Positions 45,901 through 58,575 are shown, counted from the first letter of the stretch. The stretch: 64,000 bases of DNA from Perca fluviatilis (GCF_010015445.1 NC_053133.1:7610309-7674308); one strand, 5' to 3'. A program made the numbers and translations. Notes: generated by a model not told the origin, from the letters alone.

Positions 45901-47878
45901 AAATGTGAAATGATGAACTGCTAAGTTATTTCTGAGGGAAATGAATTCACACCTGTGAACTCACTTAAACAGCTTCCGTGAGAAGTGCCTTGGTCCGGGG
46001 AACCTCATCAGCCGTACTGAGGGATATAGGATGGAGTTACTAATTCACTCTCCCCACCTTCATTTTCTCAGCTTGTCTTTGGATTCAAATCTCCAAATCC
46101 TCTCCCACTCTCACTGTCTTTTTTTCCTCTCTTCCACATTTACTTTCTGGTCTGCATGGACTCCCAGAGTGAGCACTATGAAGGATTACCCTCCCCAGAT
46201 GTAATCCAATCAAAAAAAGCAGGGACTGATTTCTTATCTTTCTAAGATGCTGCATTTCCCCTCATCTCTGAGAACACACAGCCAGCATTATCAGTCATTT
46301 GATTACCCTGAGTAAAAATGGATACAGAACAGCAGCAGTTTCAGCCTCGAGAGGCCTGACTTGCACATTGAAATCTAATTGAAGGCTGTACCTTATGTAT
46401 TTGTTTAAGATTTGGAAATAATTAACTGGGGGTAAAAGCTGTTATGGCTGCACAATGGGATTAAGCGAAACATTGAGGTTTTTTCTTCAGTTCAAGACAA
46501 TCTAGGCTTAAGAGCACCTTTTTCCTGCCACTTAACTTTTATACACAATTATGAAAAAAAAAGCATCTGTATAAGAAAATGTTTTAGATTCAACGGGCAT
46601 ATGGCACTTAGGTGCTTTTTTCTTCATGTGCACTGCATGTGTGTGTGTGCACACAAAATCAGCCCCCCACACACACTGTACTAAAGCCCAAGGCATCTGC
46701 AGGCTAACAGATGTTGGTCACAGAGGACAGCTGATCCTGTGAACTGACTGCATTGGCAAACATGTGTTTCTCTAGCTACCATATGGATAAAACACATGTA
46801 GCCCAAACAACTATCACCCTGACCAATGATAACATTCCAAGCCACTTAAGGACAGTAGAATGAATAATGAACACAGTTCTGAGCTGATAAGTACAAAGTT
46901 TGCATCTGGAACGTGTTCCGGACGTGTCCTTCAACTTCTCCTGTTTCACTGGATAGCCTTCACAGCCTTGATAGTATACCCTTGTTTTGCTGTGTGTGTG
47001 GAGCTCGTGATAAATTGATTCTGATGGGTGTTACATGAGAGGACGAGCGTTTAAGCAAATCCACCGTCCTGCATTTGACCTATAAACCGCTGTAGCTCTC
47101 AATGGCGGTCCGTCTTGCTGCACCGTCTGGCAGACGTCTCTTTGTTGTAAGCTTTTTGCTGAAGTGTCATGAACAACGCTCGCTGTAATTGCTAAAAGGT
47201 AATTGCGCTGGCAGGTTACGGCGAGGCTTTAGCTCCCAAGAGCCGCACCCTGATCCCTGCATAAGGATGTGATTAACCGCCATCTCCTGTCATTAACTGT
47301 GAGGGCTTTTGGCAAACAGGCCGCTCCAAGTATGTAATTGTCATATTAGACCCATTTCTTGGTCAGATCGAGTATTGGAATCAAGTTCCTGTTGTGAAGT
47401 GGCTCCTGGCAGGCCTTAAGTACATGGCAGAATTGACCAAATTGTTAGCTCTTGTTCCTGCAGTGATATGTGACAGTTGAGCTGCCATCTAATGCTCAAT
47501 TTGCCGGTCTGCTAATATAACCATACACACCATCCATGAAGAAAAATAATAATTTTTTTCCTGTAAATGGTCTGTAGCTCAAGGGCCAAACATCTTTGGA
47601 GTGACATCCAGCAGTCGTGCTACTTTATGGAGTATAACATTAAATCCGCAGGAATGAATCATTTGCTCTGCTGTATGAGACATTAACTGCCGAAAGCTGA
47701 GGCAGAGGTTCAAAACAAATAAAGCGAAACACTCGTTTACAGACCTGCGGAGAACCTGTTTGTGTTGTACATCACACTGTAAATGCAGCACAGATTGCTG
47801 CAAAGAGCTCTATCCCTTCGCCTGAACTGGCAGAAGCAGGGCATTGATCTTCTGTGCTGTCATGCATCTGTAGACAGA

Positions 47879-47884
<6 letters not shown>
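45901..47884. other. Unassigned sequence; 47.08-47.48 kb may be conserved non-coding
   Basis: No supported gene. The stretch 47080-47480 has no recognised repeat and many homeobox-like TAATTG/ATTA words, for example GTAATTGCTAAAAGGTAATT near 47185-47204. This is the look, not proof, of a vertebrate enhancer. Confidence 0.35.

Positions 47885-47954
<70 letters not shown>
47885..47954 (+). repeat. (GT)35 microsatellite
   Basis: Uninterrupted GT dinucleotides. Flanking open frames on both strands translate it as Cys-Val or His-Thr. Confidence 0.98.
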
Positions 47955-47957
<3 letters not shown>

Positions 47958-49315
47958 GCGCGCTTTCATAGCCTTTCATTGGAGCATGCTCAGAAATGCA
48001 TATGCTCAGTGGCCTCTTGATGGTACTTCAGAGACAAGCCCAGTTTTGCTTAGATTGCCTAAGGATGGATTCATCGGGGCAGTTAGCATCGCTTTGAAAC
48101 GGAGAAAAAAAGAGCGATGATGGCCAAAGACTGGCTTTTTTTACAAGGAGGTCAGGGAAAGGGGAACCGGGCAGAACATTGAGTGAACTTGAGCTATAAA
48201 ACAAAACGAAAAAGAAGCATATTGTTTACCATGTCAGACTTAAGACATCATGTGAGTGGCTCTAATGGGGCTCCAATCAGATCTGCAGATGAATAGACAG
48301 TTTTGTATTCATGTCCCTGATGCCATTCTAAGGTTCTCCATTTAGAGGGATTTTCTGTGAAGCAGGGATAATGGAGCGTTAGTGGGGAACCCAGGAGGAA
48401 GGATTTAGATGCGTTTGAATTGACTCAGACATTTTGTTAAGTGTCATTGTGCATGGCCCGTTTATCCCTTTCCACTCCTCCCCTGTTTTCATTCATAACC
48501 ACTCTGCCGTCCCTTTCACGAGGGGCTATGGCAGGGATTTGTATGTCTGTGTGTGTGCAGTACATGTATTTGGTGGTGGTAAAGGTACATGTGTGTGTGG
48601 TTTGGGGAGTGTAGGGCCCAGACCAAAACAAAGGCCCTGTCATTGTAAGCCCCAGTCAGGTCTGTATTGTGTTTGCAGAGTGAATCATGACGGCATTTAC
48701 ACACATACCAAACACACAGACACACACACACACACACACACAGACGTGGGGTTATGGAACAGAAGTGGCATTGGCCTTTGTGTCGGACCTGGGTCAGCTG
48801 GAGGTACACTACGCTATTGTGCGGGACGGAAAGATGAAGCAACGCAGGGACAGAGGGAGGAGGGTGGAGAGGTAAATCTGTTACAGCTTCTCCGTTTCAC
48901 TATGCTTAACCCCAGCAGGCCAGTTCAAGGGGAGTGTATGGTTTACAGATCCCTAACATCTGTATCTGTGTGCGTGAGGAGAAAATGGTTACTAATGCCA
49001 TCAAGATCTCATTTACATCCCGTGGCGCATCCATGCTGGGCGCAAAACATAATTTTCATCACAGCCTCTCTCTGCTTCAATGTAACACATGATTGCCCAC
49101 TGCGTCTCCCGCCTGCTTTCTCTTTCTCATTGTCTTCGTCTGTGTCTCTTTCATTTCTCAAAAAATCTAATAATTCATCTTGAATTTGATCTTGAATTCA
49201 TCTAGGATATATAGGCCTACATGAAGTTTTTTTACACCTTGGAGGTCATATTAAACATTAAAGATCACAAAAATATAGATAGAAGCAGATTACAGTAAGC
49301 TACAATAATACACAT
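47955..49315. other. Unassigned sequence
   Basis: It contains the longest open frame of the window (48434-49183, 249 codons). I do not consider it a gene: it runs through (CA)n at 48716-48740, has no domain and shows biased low-complexity residues. Confidence 0.5.
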
Positions 49316-49545
49316 GAGTAAACTTTATTTGCATACCACTTTTCTAAACCAAAAGTGCTTCCCAATGACAAAAAAAAGTCGATAAAAGCATGCAAATATA
49401 TATTTAAAACAAAGCAGAGTAAATAAAAGCCAAACTGGCAGTATAATGTGTCCTACAGGGAGCATCTAAAGGGAGAATATGAAAGGTCTTAGGATTGACC
49501 CTTGAGGAACCCCACAGGTCATCGGAGCACAATCAAAAACCCTTA
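49316..49545 (-). pseudogene. LINE fragment: RT block joined to 3' end by deletion
   Basis: On the minus strand CGVPQGSILRPFIFSL is read at about 49514-49467, a reverse-transcriptase motif block, and then a stop. By 49340 the sequence is already the 3' tail TAGAAAAGTGGTATGCAAAT followed by AAAGTTTACTC. The RT palm and 3' UTR are missing, so about 1 kb or more was deleted. It is a different lineage from the LINE at 38.5 kb, judged by the CGVPQGS block versus TGSPQGC. Confidence 0.7.
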
Positions 49546-52500
49546 CACACTAATGGATTGAAAGCCATGACAAATACATAGTGTAAACATAAAACAGCTT
49601 ACAACAGATATCCCAACCCACTTCCTTGTGCTATCTATTAAAATAGTATTAATGGTATCAAAAGTATGTAAATCCTGAAAAAATCAGATGCAGCTTTCAC
49701 CAAGATTTGACTGCAATTTCTTTTTAATTTGTGACTCTAAAGAGAGCCGTCTCTGTGCTTTACAAAGTCTTGAACCAAAAAAAGAGAAATGGAAACACAC
49801 TGTATAAAAAAATATGCAGAGGAGGGGTTTTAAACACAACTTTAAATAAGAAAAAAAAACTGCAATTTAAAACCCTGGAAAAAAACATGTCATGCCATGT
49901 TGGTTTGATTCCAAATAAACACACAGTGCACATGTAGCCACAATCTCATAGTGCCGCTATCTAACATCCGCACTACGTCCACGTTAACTTGTCAACAATG
50001 GACGCACAATTGTTATTGTAGGCCGTGGAGGCTATCGAGGATACGGCGAACATCCTTTGAGTGTTTATAGATGTTGGAGTGAGGAGATATAAATGACTGG
50101 ACCTGGGTGACTCTGTGACTCACTTGGGGAAGATGAGCATTTATGAATAGCAGCTCAAGCCATGTTTCTCCCGCATGGCTCAATGGAGTTCATGAGCCGC
50201 CGTGAGCTCCAGGAAACAGATGTGGCCTGATAAGCGAAGAGGATGTCATATTGTGCGTGTTGGTTTTGTGTGACTGTGTTTTTCTATTGTAAATACAGTG
50301 TGTGTTCTCGCACTTCCAGCTGCTTCCCTGTTCCATTCGACCTCTGGGACAATTGGCAGCAGCAGGCCGATCTCAGGGAGACCAGAGGCCACGGTGACCG
50401 CCATCTCTGCCCCCTTCTCGGCAGAATAACAGAGAGGTAAATCACAGTTGTTTATTCCATCATCTCAGGCAATCTCCCAGGAGCCTTGCTCGCTGTTAAC
50501 CTGAACTGTGCCATGCTGTACCAAGGAAGGCGCCCTACAACAGCTTCTGAAGTACGGAGTGTGAACAGGAGGGATGTGAGTGAGCATGCTGCAATCTGGC
50601 ACTCTGGCGTGAGCCGAAATGGAGAAGTGAAGTAAATCACAGCTGTTTATCTGCATCTGTCAGACACTGTTAGTATGGGTCGTTGGAAAGAGATATGCCT
50701 TTGTAGGTGTGTGTGTGCGTTTGTGCGTGAGTGCGTGCGCGTTGGTACCAGCGTACACACTTGAGGGTGTGAGTCACCACAGTGCTATTACACTGTATTG
50801 CTGGGACTATTCTAAGAAGCAAACAGACAGTACAGTACAGCACACGTGGGCCCACACTCACACCAGCACATGTCTGAACACTCATATTAAGACGTACTGT
50901 ATAGACACGTACTGTATAGACACTCCATGGCATTTTATTTTATTTTTCATTCAACACACACAGAAATTACGCTCCTTAGACCCACAGAGCAAGAAGTGCC
51001 GTGCATCATTTTTATTCCATGCTGGACACGTAATCTCAACCTTTAGCAGGCTTATAAAAAGGTGACCTTTATATGAAATAAGCATGGACCCTCCCTTACA
51101 TGAAGTTAATTCCAGGCAACATGACGCAGGTGTTAGCGTGGAATATCAATGCTCTTACATTATTATCTTCTTCTTTTTTTTTTTTAAAGGCTGCAACTTT
51201 CCCTCTGAGCGAGGAAACTTTCCCCTTGGTGATATGGCCCTGGTGAAAGATATTCCTGTGTAAAATTCATGAATTCATAACTTTTTGAGGGTATATTTCA
51301 CTACTGATCTATTGGGCCGTGATAAGAATTCAAAGGTGAATGGAGCTGGAGGACATCTTCAAAGCGGTCGAGGACATCACAGGAAAGCCAATGAGGCGCG
51401 TTGCCCTCCTACAACATCCTCAGAATACATTCCATGTGCCTCTCCGCAATGTGATATGCTGTCAGAGAAAATCGGATGCCATTGCAGTTCGCTGCCATTA
51501 ACTTGATTTACTCTGGGGTTTCAGTCAAACTCTGACAAAATAAAAGTGGCTGCGTCGGCAAGTTTCACCAGGATACGTTAAACCATGCAAAGGCACGTGA
51601 AGAAGGAGGGCGTTCGATAGCCACACTCACGCTGAAGGACACTATTAATCAAAGAAAGGGGGCATGTAGTTGAGTTCCCACTGTAGATAAACACGGACGC
51701 TACAGTGTGGAGCCTATATGTTCTGTTGTGCACGGGCTCAGCAGCCTCCCCATTCCCCAGCTTGATTATCAAAGGTAACAGCCTTTAGCATGTGTCAGTC
51801 GAGGCGGATGACCCCTGGTAGATACAAGAGGACAAGGAGACAATCAAAGGCAGTTGGCTCTACTGGAGTTGACAGTGGTCAGCTTCTGGATGTGATAACG
51901 CCCTTTGAACCTGATAGCTGCTCGAGGCCCCCCTTTGTGTCCCCCCCTAGCCCCCCGCGAGCCTGGCCGTAGAGGGGTCTGCTTTGATTTAGGACCCCAG
52001 AGAGCCCAGACAGCTCTCTTCATCTCTGCTGGAGAGAGAGAAGCAAAGGGAGACAGAGAGAAAGAGTGAAATAGCCCAGATCTATCAGATATTGGTCCAT
52101 CAGTGGGGGTCACTCAACTGCAGGCCGTGTCACCATGTTTGACCTCAAACACTTGACTTGGAATGCAGGGCAAAAATAGATAAGTGCATCTGTAAAAGCC
52201 CACACTGTCTAATGATGACAGCAGTATACGGTGGGGGTAAAAAGCATGCATGTTTCCCTGTTAGCTCAAATACTGGCTAAAGCAGAGGTTTCCTCCATGT
52301 CACTTTTTGAAAAGCTGGATCCTCATCATAACAACTCCTGTTCTCAAACTGGCTAAATTCATAGTTCATAGTGTCATTCAGGGCCGGCCATTTACACATC
52401 ATTGAACTTCATGGCTCAGACCTTCAGATACACTCAACACCACAATAGGGAAAATATGTTTCATGATTGGAAAAGTCTCTTCCACGATCAGAGACTCCCA

Positions 52501-54256
52501 GAGAGACGTGCAGAGTAAGGTTATGGAACAAAAGCCTTTCCTGCTCCAGTGTTATTGTGGTTCATGTCATGTCTGCCTGGCAAGCACACTGTCTACCTTG
52601 GCAGTCATGGAAGATGAACCCTGTCCGTTACTCTGGATATAAATTGGAATTATATACACGGTTTTGTAATTTTTTCCTGAGAGTGGGACATTTGGATTAC
52701 GCCTATTGCCTCAGCTTCAAACGAGTTAACATATTTCAAAAAGAGCCATTCCAACCTTCGTTTGAAGGCTTGAATGTCCATTTTGGAAACTCTACACACA
52801 AAATAAAATGCAACAGGGAGCCAGGATTTTACGGTGAGGTGGGAAAGGTGAAGGGTCAAGGTGCGGCCAGGTGAGCCCTGCCTGCAGGGCAGCTATCAGT
52901 CATTGGGCAGAGGGATCAGCGCCACGCCTCAGTGTGTTCAATCCACCATGCACACAAATCCAGTCTGTCCACTCGTTGCAAGTGTGCATGCATGCGTGGA
53001 AACACAAATACATCCTCTACATATAACAGAGCATCTATAATTGCATCTCTACTTGAGAGCAGGGGGGAAATAACTCGAGGCCTGAGCTAGCTGATACTGC
53101 TGCAAAGTCCGAGGATATTTAAGCAAATTGAGTTACATCTGGTTGAGCACGTTTGCCTTTAAACCCAGCTCTGTTTTCAGAAGCACTGGGCTCACTGTTC
53201 ATTTTAAACTCCTTTAAGAGGCATAACCCCCGGAGCTTTATATATTAAAAAAAATTGCTGAATGCTTCTCTCTTTCTTGCTGCTCAGGGATGCTAAAATG
53301 TCCTGCAAAACTAAATAAAAAGCGAGCAAGAAGCTGTAAAATTGATTAATCCAGTCAATGGCACTCAATATGTTGTTCCTTGTACTTGTAACCACGTGGG
53401 GCTAATGACTTGCCCTTTATTGGCGATTACCTGCCGTCCTTTTCCTTGAACATTACAGCCATGTAGAATGATATCTTTGTATTTACTCTTTACTCTCTTC
53501 ATAGTTGACAATCAACCACGGGAGGGAGGGATGTGGGCAGATGTGTGCTGTGCTTGATGAGGCAAAGCAGAGAGAACATTAATTATTCAATACTCAAATC
53601 ATGAAAATAAAGATGGCAAAACCCAAATTGTTATGAAAATTTCCTGAGGAAAAAAAAAATGTTGGCAAGCCTCCCAAAATGCTGTTTGAAAATGCTCTTT
53701 GAAGGTAATGAGGCATGCTCGTGGCACACAGAAGCAGGGAGTAGTGCCATGGCAGAGCAGCATGTTCTCAATTGGGTTTCTTTTTTGCTTACATATCACT
53801 TTAGTACGGCACGTGTAGTACATTTCTAATGAAGCGCAGGATCACACCCTACCCCCAAGAAGGGCATACATGTCTTTAAAGGAAAAATGTGTGGGGGAAA
53901 AGGTGGAGGAAATAAAGGAAACTTGGCGCCCTGGGTTCTAAAGATCAACAGAACGACGCCTGCTACATCAAATTTTACGTGATGGTGAAAACACCCTACC
54001 TGATTGAAATTGACATTTTTCTAACAGAGCAAAATGTGATATCACTCTTAGCACTTTTAAACAGTACATGACTCTATCCACTGCAATGAGCAAGGGTGTC
54101 ATTTTAAACTCATTGTTATACTGGCTGTTTTTATGGGTAATGAGATATGAGAGAATCTCCTCTCTCGTAGTGTGAGGTAAAGGGGGAAAATAATATTTTT
54201 TATTGTATCTCCAAAACCCTTCAGAATGTGAAAAGGCAGCGGTTATTAGCCAGCCT
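49546..54256. other. Unassigned sequence
   Basis: No supported gene. Noted items are an exon-like stretch at 50320-50436, a 20-bp direct repeat (GTAAATCACAG(T/C)TGTTTAT at about 50438 and 50632), T-runs near 51171-51186 and a repeat-free stretch at 53090-53480. Other open frames, such as 52467-52874, lack recognisable domains. Confidence 0.4.
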
Positions 54257-54474
54257 TTTTTCTTTCTTTTTTTTTTAAGATTACTTTTATGGCATCTCTA
54301 GGCCTTTATTTTGAAAGGACAGCTGAAGACATGAAAGGGGAAAGAGAGGGGGGAACAACATGCAGCAAAGGGCCGCAGGTCAGAGTCGAACCCGCGGCCG
54401 CTGCGTCGAGGAGTAAACCTCTATATATGGGCGCGCGCTCTACCAATTGAGGTACCTGGGCGCCCTTGTAAAAT
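54257..54474 (-). mobile_element. tRNA-derived SINE
   Basis: On the minus strand the head begins GGCGCCCAGGTACCTCAATT. It has an A-box-like segment ACCTCAATTGGTAGAGCG (about 54433-54450) and a B box GGGTTCGACTCTG (54381-54393). These are spaced as in a tRNA. A body follows (TGCGGCCCTTTGCTGCATGT) and a pyrimidine-rich stretch, then CAAAATAAAGGCC and an A-run. RNA polymerase III would transcribe it; a LINE supplies retrotransposition. It is not a functional tRNA: the acceptor stem does not close and the anticodon arm is degraded. Confidence 0.85.
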
Positions 54475-54479
54475 GATAT

Positions 54480-55764
54480 AGGCACCATGAACAATTTATG
54501 TGAAGAACCACAAAAAAAGAGTTTCATCTTCAGTGATCATTTATTTATTGAATGTAAATGGAGAGACCTGGTCAATATAAATTACCATCAGAGTTGGCTA
54601 GCAGCGAAACAGTAAATCATGAAATGGAAGGATAAAGTGGCCCACATTGAGGTTTGAAGAATCTAACAATTTTGTTTATACCAAGATATACTGTCTCGTA
54701 AAAAGGTTCAATAAGGAACCTCTGGGTTTTGTCTTTAAAATGAAAGAAACTTTTGCAACAAAAAACGTCCAATATTCAGAAAATAGAGCTACAGTGCTAT
54801 GGCAATATCAGTCAATCCAGGTTGCTAGCACTCTTTTTCATTTAGACATTTGTCTTGCACTTAAAGTCAGGGTTCCAATATACACTATTTTATATATTGT
54901 TTAAAAAGGTCTTTACGCCCCTACAGTAATAAATAACTTATGGGCTATGAAAAAGGAGTGAAATTCATTTTGCAGCTCTAGCTGCTGTAATCCTGTAAAA
55001 ACGCCCACCAATCACTGCTTCGCGGCCCGCTTGGAAAGAACCAATGAAATGTGTGTACGCTGTGCATACTCTACCCCTTCCTTATATGAGCCTGAGCTCA
55101 ACACGCGTTGTCTACTGGAGAATGGAGAAGAAAACTCAGCAAAAGTTGCAAATGCCACTAAAAAGGCAAAGAAAAGAAAGACTGACGCCAAGAACACACA
55201 GTCGGCAAAGCGCTGTGAAGCTCTGTGAAGCGCCGCAAAGCGTATTCGTGCTGGATCGGGCGCCTGGCTGTTCATACGAAATGTGCGAAATGTCTGGTCA
55301 AAAAGTAATCCTGCTCCTCTCCACTCTACAGAACGTCTCTCTCTCTCTTCTCTCTTTTCCCTCTCTATGAGTTTTTGGTTGTGTGTGTCACTGTCTGTCT
55401 GTCTGTCCATCTCTCTCTCTCTGTGTGCATGATCGTCTGTCAAGTCAAGACAGCCAAAATCACCATAAACCTGGGTGTTTTATTTGGAAATGTGTTTTAT
55501 TTTGTAAAGTATCTAGCTGTGCTGTGGCCTTCTTGTATGTGATTACCTACCTGACTTGACACATTTTCTTGCAGCTCGCGAAGAAATAGAGGAGACGCCG
55601 AGACGATTGCTGCAGCATGCGGGCCGGCGCGGCCGCTCGGCTCAGAGTGAACTGACAGATGGATAACATTGGCACCGAAATGAAAATGTCTCCACTTCAC
55701 GGTGCTTTACGGTCCTTACGCAGTTAACTGGCACAGCCACTGAGCTTAATGCAAATGATAAGTA
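54480..55764. other. Unassigned, probably repeat-rich
   Basis: The block 54910-55320 (with AATGGAGAAGAAAACTCAGC) resembles a fish repeat I cannot name. Short (CT) and (TG) tracts lie at 55335-55425. The minus-strand open frame 55012-55443 (143 codons, Arg/Glu-rich from (TC)n) is not supported as a gene. Confidence 0.4.
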
Positions 55765-56256
55765 ATGACGTCACCAATATGCAAATTAATGTATGACGTA
55801 ATCAGTGAAGGACTGGGAACAAAAAAACGGACCCGGAATTTCCACCCACCAGCAGCGAGTGATCCACAAGGCAGTCCTGGAGACTTTCTTCTTTGTTCCG
55901 AAAAGATGAACTTACCTATTTTTGAGGGGGGAATAAACTTCAAGTTTTTGTCGCGAAGGCATGACCTGTCCTCTGGAGGACATAGCCTGACCACCGGGCG
56001 CTCAGTGGATTGTTGTCGGGAGCGGGAGGCGATGAAGGCGGGGACGGGAGAGATAGCAGAAGCAAGGATGCCGGTCGGGCCTGCTAGCCTAAGGCTAAGG
56101 GCACTACCACACAGATCGCCACTGCCGAGCCTCCTACTCACCAACGCCAGATCGATCGCACACAAAATGGATGAGCTACAACTACACACGGAACTGCTGC
56201 GTGATGATTATCACTGAAGCTTGGCTTAACACACTAATCCCGGACGGCAGCTAGCA
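55765..56256 (+). pseudogene. LINE 5' region: start of endonuclease domain
   Basis: The frame opened at 55765 gives, near its end, SLLLTNARSIAHKMDELQL (about 56131-56187). This is the NARS...KMDEL motif at the N-terminus of the apurinic-like endonuclease in CR1/L2/Rex1-group LINEs. After a shift near 56199 the next frame reads CVMIITEAWLNTLIPDG (about 56204-56254), with the metal-binding Glu of TEAWL. The 5' UTR or first ORF may explain the sequence upstream of 56000. All downstream LINE sequence is missing, replaced by a TTAA-element end. Confidence 0.75.
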
Positions 56257-56395
56257 GCTAGCAGGGCGAGCTAGCTACTGGCAGGATCGAGACAGGGTAG
56301 GTGAATTTAAACAATGTCTGAGTTGAAAGTTTTAGTACTCGCATATTTATAGCGATCAAGATTAACGTAAAAATTGGCTGGAGTTCTCCTTTAAG
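56257..56395 (-). mobile_element. Fragment of another TTAA-type element
   Basis: Ends at TTAA (about 56392-56395) with GGCTGGAGTTCTCC just inside. The reverse reads GGAGAACTCCAGCCAATTTT. The body contains AACAATGTCTGAGTTGAAAG. The other end is not seen, so this is inferred from one edge. Confidence 0.45.
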
Positions 56396-56480
56396 GGGCC
56401 GGCCGGCCCAAACAGCCCACGAGGGCCCGCAGCCCCTCTGGAATCTGCCCAAATTCCAGATTACCAGTCCGTCACTGGAC
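56396..56480 (-). mobile_element. hAT-like terminal fragment
   Basis: The right edge in reverse reads CCAGTGACGGACTGGTAATC, close to the CAGTGRCGGACTGG tip of a well-known hAT-type family. The left side is GC-rich (GGGGCCGGCCGGCCC). Only one end is present. Confidence 0.4.
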
Positions 56481-57960
56481 ATACTCAAGGGACTTGCTAG
56501 CTACTTTCAAGAGTCGGAACACAGGACTTTCACCCAGGAGACTGGGTTTTAAATTATACGTAAAAAGTTTTACAACTTAAGAAAACAAACAGAGTTACGA
56601 TCACATGCAGCGTCACATCTACAGGCAGGCAGCCTTACAGGAAGTGAAGTAACGTCTAATTTTAACCTAAAACACAATGTTTTTCTAAACTTAACTAAGT
56701 AGTTTTGGTGTCTGAACATAATCAGACTGTGAGCGTTTCAAAACGCTAATAAAAAGTTTTCTGGTTTAGATATGAGGACAGAAAACACTCCTGTGGGTTG
56801 TATTTCCTGCCAACGCTTGTTTATGAAACACTCCTGTGGGTCGTATTAGAGGATGGGAATAAGCAACCAATATAATTGTATGGTTTGGATGACTTCTTGG
56901 AAAATTACTAAATTATTAAATTATAGCCTGTAGATGTTATAGCCTGTACATGTTCGTGTAAACAAAGACATGGCTACCTTAATCAAAGCTTAACAAAACT
57001 GTAACTTTTCAGTTGACAGTTAATTTTATAAGGCTTTTTGTGAGTTGGTGTCCCTGTTTCTTAGATTAGATTTTGTCGCACAAGAAGACAAATTTCCTGT
57101 ATGCTAAACGATGTTTGACACCACTCCTACTTAAAAAGCGATATTACAAAATTTCATTTTAGACATTTATTTACTATTTTATTCATATATTACGCTATTT
57201 TTGTGAACCCAAGACTATTTTTTTTTTTTTTACTCATTTCAAAACATCACCAAAACAATTGAGTGTAGGTATGTTTTCACAAGAGATTTGAGAAATTTCA
57301 AATTTCAGCGAACATCAGCTTTTCAGCTTTAGGGCCAAATTATCTCCGTATGAATTGCTCTGAAACACAATTGGGCTTCACCGGACGTTATCAGAAAGCT
57401 GAGTTTGTTCAGAGCATTTTTATATGAAACACATCGCTATCATGTTGAATGCAAATATAACCTGATCCCAATTTTAATTTAAACATTTAATAAGATATGT
57501 GAAAATGCCTTTAGGCCTCAGAGGGTTAAATTAGCTAGGTTAGCCTATTTCACCACTCCATTTAATATGAATTTCTCAAACTAAATTACACATATGCTAT
57601 ATATTTTACTGCTGTCTACAGGAGGCCATCAACCTATACCAACAGCAGGCCAGTCAACAAAGAAGCTGAAACAAGTGAATGTTTGGCATGTTTTGCTTGA
57701 AACACTACTCTAACAATTAAGTTATTATCAAATTTCAAATAATAAATTAATCACTAAAACTGATGTGTGATAAAGCTGCCTTTCTCTTTTTTTACTGTGT
57801 TTTGTGTCTGCTTAATCCTTTCATTTCAGTATAATGTTTCGTTTTTTCCCGATAAATTATCATTTGCTGTGTATAAAATGACGTAGACCTGTTAAGTTGG
57901 TTTGTAGGTTCATAGTATTTTAGTTCTGGTTCTGCCTGTGATGTGATGGGGGGGGGAGGG
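56481..57960. other. Unassigned, probably repeat-derived
   Basis: It has two copies of AAACACTCCTGTGGGT(T/C)GTAT at 56784 and 56826, a T-run at 57220-57231, and GGCCTCAGAGGGTTAA near 57514-57529 that looks like a TTAA-element end. A G-run lies at 57949-57958. No gene. Confidence 0.4.
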
Positions 57961-58575
57961 AGATCAGCTGCTCACAGCTCAATCAAGGAGAGTACTTACA
58001 GGTGTGCCTGATTAGATCCTCTCAGCAGGGAGGGGCTGGGCACTCCTAAGGTAATAAGAACAATAAGAACTATATGTAAGATAGTTCTGCAGTGAAATAC
58101 ATTTTTATAATATTTGGGATCATTATTGTTATGGGTGCCCAAACATATATATAAATAGTGATGACAGAAGTAAGTGATCTATGTCAATCTAAATGTATTT
58201 TCTGGATCCAGCGTGTTAATGTTGCTTTTTCAGTTTAGCTCCCCCTATGCTTACCTGTGCCGGTGGTAGGTTCCACTTAGGTGAGGCTGAGATGATAAAG
58301 TGCTTCAGGAGAAGGGGAGAAAGAGAAAGGGGTTGGCAGCTTGCTGTGAGGTTGCCGTTTTATTTTGTTGTTGTTCTTTGCCTCAGTTTATTATGGTTGT
58401 GTTTGTATTTCCAGGGTAGCATTTGTTTGAGTATGTTTTCTTTTGTTTTATTAAAAAACACCACCGTTTTTGCAGTAGTCCGGCTTCTTCAAAATCCCTG
58501 TGTAAAAGTTCCAGGCGCCCCATTTCATCACCCTTTGAATGTGGTGGTGGTGGTATGACACTGCTTCTGTGAACT
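57961..58575 (+). repeat. Interspersed repeat R1, copy 2
   Basis: The longer partner of 1676-2172, same orientation. Relative to copy 1 it has extra sequence at about 58287-58332 (GATAAAGTGCTTCAGGAGAA) and at 58367-58460. Copy 1 has its own unrelated stretch there. A TATA-like ATATATATAAATAG lies near 58146. Confidence 0.75.

Noticed and set aside
48434..49183. Longest open frame in the window (249 codons)
   Set aside because: It crosses CA repeats and TG-rich sequence, has no recognisable domain, signal or splice context, and is overlapped by frames on the opposite strand. Its length is explained by low-complexity DNA.
54381..54474. tRNA gene on the minus strand
   Set aside because: The polymerase III boxes are present, but the acceptor stem does not pair and the sequence continues into a SINE body with an A-rich tail.
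55012..55443. Arg/Glu-rich 143-codon minus-strand frame
   Set aside because: The charged start comes from a (TC)n tract and the rest is repeat-like DNA.
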